A stretch of DNA of 64,000 nt from Verrucomicrobiia bacterium (GCA_035629335.1 DASPIB010000001.1:372001-436000); one strand, 5' to 3'. Shown: positions 1-8,050, counted from the stretch's first letter. Made by a program: numbers and translations. The notes: a model not told the origin generated them from the letters alone.

Positions 1-280
1 CTTAGCCGAAGAACTTTGGCAGCAGCTAGGTGGTGAAGGACTTATTCAGGCAGCGGCGTGGCCCAATTGGGACGATCAGCAGCTGGCTATTGATACCATC
101 ACGATTGTTGTGCAGGTAAACGGTAAAGTTCGCGCCACACTTTCAGTTCCTCCACAAACCAGCGAAGAAGATATACGATCGCAGGCGCTCAAAGACGAGC
201 GAGTGGTTAAGTTCACCAAAGATAGCCAGCCAAAACGAATCGTGTATGTACCGGGCAAGTTGGTTAATATTGTTTTGTAG
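1..280 (+). CDS. leuS: Leucyl-tRNA synthetase, C-terminal end (partial)
   Basis: The frame is open from the left edge (first full codon at 2) to TAG at 278-280, giving the last 92 residues of a class I aminoacyl-tRNA synthetase. The order ending in VVQVNGKVRA, then a KDERV helix and a terminal IVYVPGKLVNIV strand, is the typical C-terminal appended domain of bacterial LeuRS, which helps hold the tRNA during charging with leucine. The catalytic HIGH and KMSKS motifs would lie upstream and are not visible. Only the tail can be judged, but the pattern is distinctive. Confidence 0.88.
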   Translation, partial: LAEELWQQLGGEGLIQAAAWPNWDDQQLAIDTITIVVQVNGKVRATLSVPPQTSEEDIRSQALKDERVVKFTKDSQPKRIVYVPGKLVNIVL

Positions 281-413
281 ATATTGATCGCCTTAACAGG
301 CATCCTTATGGGTGATGCTTGAAGATGAAGTAGAGAAATAACCGTGTTACTGTAAAAAGCATGTGCAAGTGGTAATTTGTCCATAAGCGTGATGGTGATA
401 ATCATGCCGGTTC

Positions 414-442
414 TTGCCTAATCTCTGTTTTTGGCGTATAAT
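414..442 (+). promoter_or_regulatory. Sigma-70-type promoter for rpmF-nusB-NUDIX-rnc
   Basis: A TTGCCT -35 element at 414-419 is separated by 17 bases from a perfect TATAAT at 437-442. The -10 is flanked by GGCG and CGCC, making a small palindrome. Transcription would start near 449, leaving a leader of about 35 bases with an AGAGGA ribosome site before rpmF. Confidence 0.7.
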
Positions 443-483
443 CGCCGTAAGATTTATATTTAAACTAAAGAGGATTCTTATTC

Positions 484-693
484 ATGGGTAAACCAAAGAA
501 ACAAACCAGTGCGCGCAAGACTGGCCTGCGACGAAGCCACCTTGTATTGAAACTGGCCCGAATGGTCAACGGCAAATCACCGGTGAAGGTGTTTACAACC
601 AAGCGTGAAAGCGGCAAATCTCGATTGGCCCTTAAGCAAACTATTGCTACACCAAAAAAAGAAACTAAAGAAGCTGCACCTGCAAGCAAATAG
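484..693 (+). CDS. rpmF: Large-subunit ribosomal protein bL32
   Basis: A 69-residue, very basic protein opening with PKKQTSARKTGLRRSH, the N-terminal pattern of bL32. A SPVKVFTTKRESG-like middle part and a lysine/alanine-rich tail follow. bL32 sits near the peptidyl transferase region of the 50S subunit. There are no cysteines, so this is the zinc-free form without the two CxxC pairs of many bacteria. AGAGGA upstream supports the ATG. It heads a run with nusB, a NUDIX gene and rnc, consistent with an RNA-biogenesis operon. The protein is short, so the call rests mainly on the N-terminal motif. Confidence 0.75.
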   Translation: MGKPKKQTSARKTGLRRSHLVLKLARMVNGKSPVKVFTTKRESGKSRLALKQTIATPKKETKEAAPASK

Positions 694-738
694 GCTTCGT
701 TTTAGAAGTCAGATTTTATATAAAAAGGAGCCAGATGT

Positions 739-1197
739 ATGGCATCAAACCGTCACCTCGGTAGAATAATTGCACTACAAACACTGTATGAAAGCGAGTT
801 CCGTGAGGAAGCAAACGATTCAACGCTTGATATCGATGAAGTGCTCGAGCGTAACCTTGGGCGTTACGAGGATACTGTTGAAGATAAGACCTTCGTAAAG
901 CGCCTGGTGGACGGCGTATTTGCTGCTCGCAAAGACCTTGACGCAATCATTCAGCCAATCGCCCCAGAGTGGCCAATTGAGCAAATTGCCCGCATTGATC
1001 GGACAATTTTGCGGATGGCAATTTTTGAACTGAAAGAATTGTCAGAAATCGTGCCACCGAAGGTTGCGATTAACGAAGCGGTAGAACTAGCAAAAGCATT
1101 TGGCTCTGATAATTCCAGCAAGTTTGTGAACGGCGTACTTGGTACGGCCTACCGCAAGCTTATTAAGGAGCCAGCCGATGCAGACACCGAAGTTTGA
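739..1197 (+). CDS. nusB: Transcription antitermination factor NusB
   Basis: A 152-residue all-helical protein with the NusB hallmarks ALQTLYESEF near the N-terminus, DRTILRMAIFEL at about 97-108 and a C-terminal VAINEAVELAKAFGSDNSSKFVNGVLG block. NusB binds boxA RNA together with S10 (NusE) and promotes antitermination, mainly of rRNA operons. Length and motif order are normal. An AAAGGAG site lies 9 bases before the ATG. The end of the gene overlaps the next start by 20 bases, and the NUDIX ribosome site lies inside nusB, suggesting translational coupling. Confidence 0.93.
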   Translation: MASNRHLGRIIALQTLYESEFREEANDSTLDIDEVLERNLGRYEDTVEDKTFVKRLVDGVFAARKDLDAIIQPIAPEWPIEQIARIDRTILRMAIFELKELSEIVPPKVAINEAVELAKAFGSDNSSKFVNGVLGTAYRKLIKEPADADTEV

Positions 1198-1672
1198 TAA
1201 GTTCAAAAAATACTTTAGCCGCAAAAAGCCGTCGATTCAAGAGATTGTCCGCGAACCGACGGCCGGGGGCGTGGTGTTTCGTCGCAATAAAAAGGGCGAA
1301 GTAGAAATTTTATTGATACAGGATGCTAAAAATCGCTGGACCATCCCTAAAGGTCACATTGAAGAAGGCGAAACCGCTCAAGAAACAGCGGTGCGCGAAA
1401 TTGCTGAAGAAGCCGGCCTTGCAAACACCGAAGTTATCGGCTGGCTCGGCAAAATCCATTTTCGCTATCGCCGGATTAACACTTTGGTGATGATGACGAC
1501 GCAGATTTACTTGGTGCGGGCCAAAGGCGATACAAACGACATCAAAAAAGAAGAGTGGATGAACGGCATTCGCTGGTTTACTTTTCCGGATGCCCTCGAG
1601 CAAATCGAATATGAAGACATCGGGAAGCTGATGTTACTGGCCATGAAGCGAATTCGACAGGAGAATTTATAA
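1178..1672 (+). CDS. NUDIX hydrolase
   Basis: A 164-residue protein with a complete NUDIX box at residues 59-81 (G-x5-E-x7-REIAEEAG), which coordinates Mg2+ for cleavage of a nucleoside diphosphate linked to another group. A basic N-terminal tail of about 25 residues precedes the fold. I start at 1178 because TAAGGAG lies just upstream and the earlier in-frame ATG at 1139 falls deep inside nusB. It sits between nusB and rnc with zero spacing to rnc. Ap4A/Ap6A or 8-oxo-dGTP type substrates are possible, but the sequence does not fix one; coupling to rnc may hint at RNA-related work. Confidence 0.85.
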   Translation: MQTPKFDKFKKYFSRKKPSIQEIVREPTAGGVVFRRNKKGEVEILLIQDAKNRWTIPKGHIEEGETAQETAVREIAEEAGLANTEVIGWLGKIHFRYRRINTLVMMTTQIYLVRAKGDTNDIKKEEWMNGIRWFTFPDALEQIEYEDIGKLMLLAMKRIRQENL

Positions 1673-2407
1673 ATGAGTGGCATGGACACGACGCCGTATA
1701 AAGAATTTGCCCGCCAAAAGCTTGGTTTAGAGTTCGAAAATATTGAGCTGCTAATCACTGCCCTAACGCACCGAAGCTACATGAACGAGCACAAACAAAG
1801 CGCTAAAGAACATAACGAGCGGCTCGAATTTCTAGGCGATGCCGTGCTTGAACTTGTGGTAACTGACTTTCTTTATCGTAACTACTCGGAGCCAGAAGGC
1901 ATTTTGACCAGCTGGCGAGCAGCGCTAGTGCGGACAGAGAGCATTGGTGCAGCTGGTGAGGCACTGGGCTATGCGCCACTGATGCGCCTGAGCCGTGGCG
2001 AGCGCCAAGGCAGTGAACGGGCGCGGCAGCAGATTCTGGCTAATGCCTTCGAAGCCTTGATTGGTGCTATTTATATTGAAAAAGGCTACGAAACAGCACG
2101 GGATTTTATCGATCAGCACATCTTAAAGAAATTAAGCGGTATTCTCGAAACCGGCAGTTGGCGCGATCCGAAATCGCATCTGCAAGAGGTGTCGCAGCGC
2201 ATGGACGGCTTTACGCCTTCCTATAAAGTGCTTGAAGAAGTCGGCCCGGATCACGACAAAATTTTCACGCTTGGTGTATTTGTCGGGCCAAAATTAATGG
2301 GCAAAGGCACTGGCCCCTCTAAGCAAATTGCCCAGCAAAAGGCCGCTGAAGCCGCGCTTAAGGTCTATAAAGCACGAGCTGTCCGCGAAACGGAGTCTCA
2401 AAGATAA
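1673..2407 (+). CDS. rnc: Ribonuclease III
   Basis: A 244-residue double-strand-specific endoribonuclease that processes rRNA precursors and structured mRNAs. The family signature HNERLEFLGDAVLE is at residues 48-61, and a second acidic site sits in ANAFEALIGAIYIEKG (Glu127), giving the Mg2+-binding residues. A double-stranded RNA-binding domain follows at about 165-235 (DPKSHLQEVSQ, then QIAQQKAAEAAL). The length is standard. The ATG follows the NUDIX stop directly, and GACAGGAG just upstream serves as ribosome site. Confidence 0.96.
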   Translation: MSGMDTTPYKEFARQKLGLEFENIELLITALTHRSYMNEHKQSAKEHNERLEFLGDAVLELVVTDFLYRNYSEPEGILTSWRAALVRTESIGAAGEALGYAPLMRLSRGERQGSERARQQILANAFEALIGAIYIEKGYETARDFIDQHILKKLSGILETGSWRDPKSHLQEVSQRMDGFTPSYKVLEEVGPDHDKIFTLGVFVGPKLMGKGTGPSKQIAQQKAAEAALKVYKARAVRETESQR

Positions 2408-2461
2408 CGTGCACAGCGGGGATTTCTGAGAGGCAAGCGAGTAAAAAATTGCCTAAACAGA

Positions 2462-2490
2462 TTGACAACAGAGACAAAACCGCGTAATAT
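2462..2490 (+). promoter_or_regulatory. Consensus sigma-70 promoter for rpsP
   Basis: A perfect TTGACA at 2462-2467, a 17-base spacer and TAATAT at 2485-2490 form one of the strongest promoters in the window, fitting a ribosomal protein gene. The predicted start near 2497 leaves a leader of about 45 bases. Confidence 0.8.
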
Positions 2491-2542
2491 AGGCCAGAGT
2501 TGAACTATATAATTTTAATGACTAAAGGGAACTAAAGTAAGT

Positions 2543-2893
2543 ATGCTCGCAATTCGTTTGCAACGTCTCGGCCGCAAAGGGTACCCAGTGTATCGTGTCG
2601 CCGTTCAAGAGGCACAGCGCCACCCATCAAGTGGTCGTGTTGTCGCCTATGTAGGAAACTACAACCCGCACACTAAAGAATCAAAACTTGACGCTGAAAA
2701 AGTTAGTTTTTATCTAAAAAATGGTGCTCAGCCAACACCTCGAGTGGTACGTTTAATTCAGGAAGCTAAAATTGACATGCCTGCCTGGGTAAAACAAGCC
2801 GACAAAAAGGAAGGCAAGCTGCGCAACCCAGAAAAGTTGCGCAAAAATCAGCCTAAAGAAGAAGCTCCGGCTGAAACTGAAGCCGAAGCTTAA
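2543..2893 (+). CDS. rpsP: Small-subunit ribosomal protein bS16
   Basis: A 116-residue protein that starts MLAIRLQRLGRKGYPVYRV, the highly conserved S16 N-terminus, followed by GRVVAYVGNYNP and a helix with PTPRVVRLI. S16 binds 16S rRNA and is needed for 30S assembly. The core ends near residue 85, and a charged tail rich in Lys, Glu and Ala follows, as in many bacterial S16 proteins. It has its own consensus promoter and a terminator 27 bases downstream, so it is probably monocistronic. Confidence 0.95.
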   Translation: MLAIRLQRLGRKGYPVYRVAVQEAQRHPSSGRVVAYVGNYNPHTKESKLDAEKVSFYLKNGAQPTPRVVRLIQEAKIDMPAWVKQADKKEGKLRNPEKLRKNQPKEEAPAETEAEA

Positions 2894-2919
2894 GTTAGCT
2901 GCATTTGCTCTTATAAATG

Positions 2920-2945
2920 CTCCCGCCGTTTGAGCGGGAGTTTTT
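2920..2945 (+). terminator. Rho-independent terminator after rpsP
   Basis: CTCCCGC at 2920-2926 pairs with GCGGGAG at 2934-2940 across a 7-base loop, followed by TTTTT. Confidence 0.85.
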
Positions 2946-3038
2946 AGTACTACAGCTTATCTGAAGGCACACTGCACTGCGCCAATAATTAGGGGTAGGT
3001 TATTTTCTGCAATTATAATCACTAGTTTATATTGCTCA

Positions 3039-3047
3039 TGGTATAAT
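3039..3047 (+). promoter_or_regulatory. Extended -10 promoter for the KH-domain gene
   Basis: TGG followed directly by TATAAT (3042-3047) forms an extended -10; no good -35 is seen. The predicted leader is about 35 bases with a GAGGGG ribosome site. Confidence 0.6.
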
Positions 3048-3089
3048 GTAACAACGATATAAATTTTGAAAGACTGAAAGAGGGGCGGC

Positions 3090-3488
3090 ATGTCTACGGC
3101 TACAATAGATCAGCAATTTATCGAATATATCGTTAAATCACTCGTGGGGAATCCCGACGATGTGGTCGTCGAGCGGCGAATCGACGAAAAGGGGGTGTTA
3201 TTGGAGCTGACTGTCCACCCCGATGATCTTGGCCGCGTGATCGGCAAGCGTGGGGTCACTGCGCAAAGCTTACGCACGCTTCTAAGGGCACTCGGTACAA
3301 AAAATGATGCCCGTTATAACCTAAAAATTGTTAATAACGACGACCCGAACCAAAGCTATACTACATCATCAGACCATACCGACGACCAGGCTGTGCAAAA
3401 CTCTGACGCTGGTCCTGTGGAAAACGAATCTGACCTCACAAAAAAGACCCGAAAAGAACTTGCAGATCTCGACGATCTCGATATATAA
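3090..3488 (+). CDS. KH-domain RNA-binding protein (KhpA-like)
   Basis: A 132-residue protein with one type II KH domain in the first 85 residues. The nucleic-acid loop is GRVIGKRGVTAQSLRTLL, a standard GxxG RNA-binding motif. KhpA-type proteins bind many RNAs and influence cell division and envelope synthesis in Gram-positives; in many genomes they follow rpsP, as here. The C-terminal 45 residues are acidic, low in complexity and probably disordered, an extension absent from the usual 75-80-residue family members. Confidence 0.85.
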   Translation: MSTATIDQQFIEYIVKSLVGNPDDVVVERRIDEKGVLLELTVHPDDLGRVIGKRGVTAQSLRTLLRALGTKNDARYNLKIVNNDDPNQSYTTSSDHTDDQAVQNSDAGPVENESDLTKKTRKELADLDDLDI

Positions 3489-3585
3489 TTCTATTAGTTC
3501 GAAGCACAAAATTCTGCGAGAACCAAAAAAGCTTATGCGAGCAACGTTATATTTATAAAGTTGAGAGCTTTATTTGTCTACAAAC

Positions 3586-3606
3586 CCCGCCACAACGGCG
3601 GGTTTT
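3586..3606 (+). terminator. Rho-independent terminator after the KH gene
   Basis: CCCGCC at 3586-3591 pairs with GGCGGG at 3597-3602 across ACAAC, followed by TTTT. Confidence 0.75.
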
Positions 3607-3648
3607 GTGGTTCTTGAATAAGTAAAAAAGCGGCAGTTACGGAGGGAT

Positions 3649-5043
3649 ATGTTTGAACAAAGTAACGCTCAGTCGCTTGAGGGGATGCCACAAATGGTGG
3701 GCGTCAATCGTGAACGGTCAATTTTACTGGATAACGCTGCGACTACTCCGGCCTTTGCGGCGGTCCAGGAAACGGTTACTGAACTTTTAGATTCGTATGG
3801 GTCGGTGCACCGAGGAGCGGGTGAAAATGCTCGAATTTCGACTGAAGTTTATGAACGCTCGCGCGAGATAATTGGGGAATTCTTTGGGGCTGATGCCGAA
3901 ACTGATACGGTAATATTTACTAAAAACACTACCGAAGCAATCAATCTTCTGGCGCAAGCGCTCACATTCGATCGAGAAGACGTCATCATTCGCTCGGTCA
4001 TGGACCACCATAGCAACGACCTTCCGTGGCGGCACACCGGGGCCAACGTGCAATATGTTGAAGTAGATGTGGATGGACGGTTTGATGAAGCGCACTTTGA
4101 GGAGCTTTTGGTGCGCTACGCCGGAAAAATAAAGTTGGTAGCGGTGTCGGGTGCCTCGAACGTCACTGGGATCATGCCGAATGTGGCTTCAATCGCGCAG
4201 CAGGCTCACGCTGCTGATGCCTTAGTTGCGGTAGATGCCGCCCAGCTAGCGCCACATCGACCGATTGATATGTCAGCACTCGGTATTGACTTCCTAGCAG
4301 TTTCGGCCCACAAAATGTACGCTCCGCTTGGCTCCGGCGCCCTGATTGGTAAAAAACGATACCTCACCGGGACTCGCCCGCCACTCAGTGGCGGCGGTAC
4401 GATCAAAGTCGTGACCGATACAGCCGTGAGCTGGGCCGAGCTGCCGGATCGTTTTGAAGCCGGAACGCCCAACGCATTAGGAGCGGCGGCTTTTGCCGCA
4501 GCGGCACGCGTGCTTGAGGGTGTTGGTATGGAAAAAGTTGCCCACCACGAAGCAACCCTGACTGCTTATGCCCTGGGTAAACTAGCCACTATTGAAGGCC
4601 TGCAACTTTATGGTGATACTCAGCCCGAACAAACAGCCTCGCGGGTGGGAGTACTGCCTTTTAATTTAGAGGGCATCTCGCATCAATTGGTTGCTGCCGA
4701 ACTCGGCTACCAGCATCATATTAGTGTGCGAAATGGCTGCTTCTGTGCGCATCCGTATGTGACGCGGCTTTTGGGAGTGGGGCAATTAGAGTTCGCTGAA
4801 ACGGTTCGGTCCTTGGAAGCGGGGGATAAACGCTCGGTTCCGGGCATGGTGCGTGCTAGTTTTGGGATATTTAGTAATTTTTACGATGTCGATTGTTTGG
4901 TTGGTGCGCTAAGAGATATACAAGAAAACGGCATTGATATTTCGCGCTACCAGCAAGAGTCAACCTCGGGCGAATACTTCTTGAAGCAGCGCCCCAGAGT
5001 GGAAGAATGGCAATTGCCGCAATTATTACGAAAAACCGACTAA
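3649..5043 (+). CDS. PLP-dependent class V aminotransferase, cysteine-desulfurase-like
   Basis: A 464-residue fold-type I enzyme of the NifS/SufS/Csd superfamily. LLDNAATTP opens the domain, FTKNTTEAINLLAQ binds the phosphate, and SAHKMYAPLGSGAL carries the PLP lysine (Lys222) preceded by His221. RNGCFCAHPY has Cys364 and Cys366 in the area of the sulfur-accepting cysteine loop. Such enzymes take sulfur from cysteine for Fe-S clusters or tRNA thiolation. It is longer than typical SufS (about 410 residues), and no suf or isc partners are nearby, so the substrate is inferred. GGAGGG lies just before the ATG. Confidence 0.8.
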   Translation: MFEQSNAQSLEGMPQMVGVNRERSILLDNAATTPAFAAVQETVTELLDSYGSVHRGAGENARISTEVYERSREIIGEFFGADAETDTVIFTKNTTEAINLLAQALTFDREDVIIRSVMDHHSNDLPWRHTGANVQYVEVDVDGRFDEAHFEELLVRYAGKIKLVAVSGASNVTGIMPNVASIAQQAHAADALVAVDAAQLAPHRPIDMSALGIDFLAVSAHKMYAPLGSGALIGKKRYLTGTRPPLSGGGTIKVVTDTAVSWAELPDRFEAGTPNALGAAAFAAAARVLEGVGMEKVAHHEATLTAYALGKLATIEGLQLYGDTQPEQTASRVGVLPFNLEGISHQLVAAELGYQHHISVRNGCFCAHPYVTRLLGVGQLEFAETVRSLEAGDKRSVPGMVRASFGIFSNFYDVDCLVGALRDIQENGIDISRYQQESTSGEYFLKQRPRVEEWQLPQLLRKTD

Positions 5044-5050
5044 AATACAG

Positions 5051-5056
5051 TATTAT
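5051..5056 (+). promoter_or_regulatory. -10 box for leaderless trmD
   Basis: TATTAT ends 7 bases before the trmD ATG, with no Shine-Dalgarno sequence between, so the mRNA would begin at or next to the start codon. Confidence 0.45.
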
Positions 5057-5063
5057 TGAAGCT

Positions 5064-5729
5064 ATGCAAGTATCACCACGAAAAATCCAAGTTATTACGC
5101 TGTTCCCGGACATGTTTTTGGGCGTGTTGAACGCCAGTATGATGTGGAAGGCGCAAAACCAAGGAGTGGTACAGTTTGAAACCATTGACCTGCGGACTTT
5201 TGGTTTGGGCCCACGGCGGCAGGTAGACGACACGCCCTACGGTGGTGGTGACGGCATGCTACTCAAACCTGAACCGCTATTTGCGGCAGTTGAAGCGGCC
5301 AAAGCCACTGACCCCACAGCACAAGTACTTTTAATGACTCCGCGCGGCAAACGGTGGGCGCAGGCGGAGGCGGTGCAGCACGCTAAAGCAACTAATGGAC
5401 TGATATTCATATGTGGCCGCTACGAAGGCTACGATGAGCGGATCACTGCGGTAGTTGAAGCTCAGTATTCAGTTGGTGATTATGTTTTAACTGGCGGTGA
5501 GCTACCGGCCATGACTATTATTGATAGTATTGTTCGGCTCATGCCTGGCGTCTTAGGGGGCGAAACTAGTGCCGAAATCGAAAGCTTTAGTGACGGCGAA
5601 ACGCTGGAATTTCCTCAGTACACACGGCCGGCAGAATTTCGCAGCCTAAAGGTGCCCGAAGTGCTTTTAAGTGGCAACCACGCCGATATTGCAAAATGGC
5701 GCCAAGAACAGTCAAAAAAAACCCAATAA
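5064..5729 (+). CDS. trmD: tRNA (guanine37-N1)-methyltransferase
   Basis: A 221-residue SPOUT-family enzyme that uses S-adenosylmethionine to methylate G37 of tRNAs, preventing frameshifts. ITLFPDMF opens the protein, GGGDGMLLKPEP follows, and the knotted SAM-binding region carries RYEGYDERI and VGDYVLTGGELPAM, all diagnostic. I start at 5064 because the alignment to the family begins there; an earlier in-frame ATG at 5007 lies inside the upstream gene. A -10 box 7 bases before the ATG suggests its own leaderless transcript. Confidence 0.94.
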   Translation: MQVSPRKIQVITLFPDMFLGVLNASMMWKAQNQGVVQFETIDLRTFGLGPRRQVDDTPYGGGDGMLLKPEPLFAAVEAAKATDPTAQVLLMTPRGKRWAQAEAVQHAKATNGLIFICGRYEGYDERITAVVEAQYSVGDYVLTGGELPAMTIIDSIVRLMPGVLGGETSAEIESFSDGETLEFPQYTRPAEFRSLKVPEVLLSGNHADIAKWRQEQSKKTQ

Positions 5730-5738
5730 AACGCCAAA

Positions 5739-5759
5739 AGCTCAGGCTTAACCTGAGCT
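5739..5759. terminator. Hairpin downstream of trmD
   Basis: AGCTCAGG at 5739-5746 pairs with CCTGAGCT at 5752-5759 over a 5-base loop. No T-run follows on the plus strand, so its role as a terminator is weak. The remaining gap to 5939 shows no gene. Confidence 0.4.
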
Positions 5760-5939
5760 AACAGCGTGTTGTGGTGGATATCGTAGAGCGAGCTGCACCG
5801 TTTTTGAGTGTTTGTTTATTGCATTCGCTTCCCTTTATTATACATTAAATTCATCTTAAGCTCAAGCATTTTTTGCGCCATTTTAGTAACAAAAGTGGAT
5901 GTGAGCGGTATGATCACGTCTTAATTGAGCAATCTGCGG

Positions 5940-5945
5940 TATAAT
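5940..5945 (+). promoter_or_regulatory. -10 box upstream of sodN
   Basis: TATAAT lies 27 bases before the sodN ATG. The leader contains a strong AAGGAGA ribosome site. No clear -35 is seen. Confidence 0.5.
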
Positions 5946-5972
5946 TACTATGAACCTAACAAGGAGACGTTC

Positions 5973-6362
5973 ATGTTTAAAGATGTTGAAGCCCACTGCG
6001 ACCTTCCCTGCGGCATTTATGAAACCGATACTTTGCGCCACGCGGCGGCTACCGTTAAGCGAATGATGGAAAAAATTGCGGCACTTGGAGAACTTGATTC
6101 TGTTGAAAAATACAATACCTTCGTGCGGGCTGTAAAAATCAAAGAAGAACATGCCCAAAAAGTCAAAGAGCAAGTCTATATTTTATGGAGTGATTATTTT
6201 AAGCCCGAACATCTTGAGCAATTTCCTGATCTGCACGACATTTTGTGGAAAACTGCCAAGCAAGCCGGTAAAACCAAGCAAACAGTAAGCCTGGAAGAAG
6301 CGGAGGCGTTAAATGATATGGTGCATAAAGTCGTGCACCTCTTCGCTGATTCACAGAAATAG
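5973..6362 (+). CDS. sodN: Nickel superoxide dismutase
   Basis: A 129-residue protein that converts superoxide to oxygen and hydrogen peroxide. The metal hook HCDLPCGIY is at residues 8-16. In known enzymes the first His plus Cys2 and Cys6 bind nickel, after a propeptide is removed to expose that His. Here the propeptide would be only MFKDVEA. The remaining four-helix part includes KRMMEKI, VRAVKIKEEHAQKVKEQ and a DYFKPEHLEQFPDLHDI segment, as in the family. AAGGAG precedes this ATG. The next gene is a signal-peptidase-like protease, the expected maturation partner (SodX). Confidence 0.92.
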   Translation: MFKDVEAHCDLPCGIYETDTLRHAAATVKRMMEKIAALGELDSVEKYNTFVRAVKIKEEHAQKVKEQVYILWSDYFKPEHLEQFPDLHDILWKTAKQAGKTKQTVSLEEAEALNDMVHKVVHLFADSQK

Positions 6363-6364
6363 CC

Positions 6365-7054
6365 ATGTTTTTCAGGCGCGTCAAAGGCAACAGCATGGTG
6401 CCACGGTTTCGCCCGGGGGCGGTGGTGGTGGTGAAGCGTCGACTGCCTGAGGTTGGCGAAGTAGTAGTGGCGAAGCTAGCCGGCAGGGAAGTGCTCAAGA
6501 GGGTTGAGAGGCATGATGCGCGCGGCTACTTTTTGGTAGGCGATAACCGGCTCGAAAGTACCGACAGCCGAGAACACGGCCCGATACGTGAAAAAGATAT
6601 TCAGGGCACAGTAGTGGCGCATCTACCTGGCCCTGAAACAGTGGATTACTCGCTGCGGAGCTTTCGCGCTAAAGCTATCGCCCTATACGCCGTGTTTTTA
6701 ACTGGCATGGCGGTGACCCAACTGGCAACTTTCGAAGAGTTCAGCGGTATTCTTGAACGACAGTTTACCCTATCGCCTGATGGCGGGATTGTGCTTGCGG
6801 CTAGTATCGTCACCATAGAAGTATTTGCACTGCCGTACGTACTTGCGCTACCGCTTAGCAGGGCATTTCGAAGAATCAGCGCGGCGCTTGGTCTTATAAC
6901 AGCTTGCCTGTGGCTCGGCATGGCTGCCAGCAGTTCGCACGAAGTCGCGTTATTTGGAGGGTTTTCGATTATTCCCCACGGCATAGTCTATTTTGCTGCT
7001 GTGCTACTGATCGCGTTGCTGGCGTGTTTGTCGGTAACAAAGCTGAAAAGTTGA
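6365..7054 (+). CDS. sodX: SodX-like maturation protease fused to a four-helix membrane domain
   Basis: A 229-residue protein beginning 2 bases after sodN. Residues 1-90 are an S26 signal-peptidase-like domain with the nucleophile in GNSMVP (Ser10), a likely general-base Lys45 in VLKRVE and the box VGDNRLESTDSREHGPI. This is the SodX type that trims the NiSOD propeptide. Unlike ordinary SodX, about 130 residues follow with four predicted membrane helices (about 103-122, 140-165, 170-188, 200-225). Their spacing and the IEVFALPYVLAL-like second helix recall DoxX/MauE proteins; that likeness is my inference. The fusion would tether maturation to the membrane. Confidence 0.78.
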   Translation: MFFRRVKGNSMVPRFRPGAVVVVKRRLPEVGEVVVAKLAGREVLKRVERHDARGYFLVGDNRLESTDSREHGPIREKDIQGTVVAHLPGPETVDYSLRSFRAKAIALYAVFLTGMAVTQLATFEEFSGILERQFTLSPDGGIVLAASIVTIEVFALPYVLALPLSRAFRRISAALGLITACLWLGMAASSSHEVALFGGFSIIPHGIVYFAAVLLIALLACLSVTKLKS

Positions 7055-7133
7055 CATGGGTTTTACAGTGAACGTCGAGTGGTATTCTGTAAAATAAGAT
7101 ATAATTAAGGCACCTACTACGAAAGGGTGCAAC

Positions 7134-7964
7134 ATGCGTTCCCTGAGCGACGAGCTGCACTTTGCACGAGGAGTTATCCGCAATTGCAACGAGCTGATTG
7201 AGGATGTCTTTCACAAGGGAAAGCTAACCGTAATCACTAAGTCCGATGGCACCAAAAAGACTCCGCTTGACGATGCAGTGAGCGAAATGGTGGTTGGACT
7301 TTATCGGCATCTCCGAGTGCTAAGTGAAGAAGATGGCAGTACCGCAAAGTATGGCGACAATGGCATTGTTGTTCTTGATCCGGTTGATGGCACGCACGAC
7401 TTGATTGCTGGGCAAAGTAGGCGGCCACGAGTGTCGCTAGCCGGCCCATCGATTGGCCTGTGGAATAAGGAGCCAGTGGTTGGTGTTGTGGGGCTGCCGC
7501 TGCTCGGCGGGGAGCCGGTTATTTATTCAGCTAGCAAGGGTAGCGGTGCGTTCCGCACGGTGCGGAAGAGCCAGGAGCGGCTTAGCCTTGACAGCCAGCC
7601 CACCAAGGGTACGGTATTGGTTACTGTCAAGAAGACCCCCGAAGCGCAAAAGCTGATTAATAACCTCAATGCTCAGGGCTTTACGCCCTGGCGTGTTGAC
7701 GGTGCGGTATTTAAGGCGTGCGCTGTTGCCGACCCCGAGCTGCTCAAGATGTATCGGCTTCGAGGCTTTATGCCGCCCGCCGGACCGGTGGTTGGATTTG
7801 TGTCTCGCGGAGTCCATCTGCACGACGTGGCTGCTGCTTGGAGTATTGTTACTGAGGCCGGTGGCGTTGCCACGATGCTAAAGAATGCCCCGGGTAAGCA
7901 GCCATGGATCGCCGCAAATAACACTCGGGTATACGAGCTGCTGAAGCACGCCATGAATTCCTAG
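7134..7964 (+). CDS. Inositol monophosphatase/CysQ-family phosphatase
   Basis: A 276-residue Mg2+-dependent, Li+-sensitive-type phosphatase. It has SEED at residues 64-67, DPVDGT at 82-87 and a C-terminal VHLHDVAAAWSIVTEAGG block in place of the usual WD-x-A-A motif. Family members remove phosphate from inositol phosphates, 3'-phosphoadenosine nucleotides or fructose bisphosphate; the substrate is not evident here. The gene has its own TATAAT about 30 bases upstream. Its lysine codons are nearly all AAG, unlike the AAA-rich neighbours, so it may have been acquired or be under different codon selection. Confidence 0.82.
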   Translation: MRSLSDELHFARGVIRNCNELIEDVFHKGKLTVITKSDGTKKTPLDDAVSEMVVGLYRHLRVLSEEDGSTAKYGDNGIVVLDPVDGTHDLIAGQSRRPRVSLAGPSIGLWNKEPVVGVVGLPLLGGEPVIYSASKGSGAFRTVRKSQERLSLDSQPTKGTVLVTVKKTPEAQKLINNLNAQGFTPWRVDGAVFKACAVADPELLKMYRLRGFMPPAGPVVGFVSRGVHLHDVAAAWSIVTEAGGVATMLKNAPGKQPWIAANNTRVYELLKHAMNS

Positions 7965-7970
7965 TATGGC

Positions 7971-8010
7971 CTGCCTGCGCTTTTTTCCAGAAGGCGCAGG
8001 CAGTATTTAT
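7971..8010 (+). terminator. Terminator after the inositol-phosphatase-like gene
   Basis: CTGCCTGCGC at 7971-7980 pairs perfectly with GCGCAGGCAG at 7994-8003. A T-rich TATTTATT stretch follows. Confidence 0.65.
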
Positions 8011-8038
8011 TGAGATAATTAAGATATTTTGCTATAAT
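8010..8038 (+). promoter_or_regulatory. Promoter of tRNA-Gln
   Basis: TTGAGA at 8010-8015, a 17-base spacer and TATAAT at 8033-8038, with an extended TGC before the -10. Transcription would start near 8045, a few bases before the tRNA. Confidence 0.75.
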
Positions 8039-8050
8039 CCTAAAAGCTAT

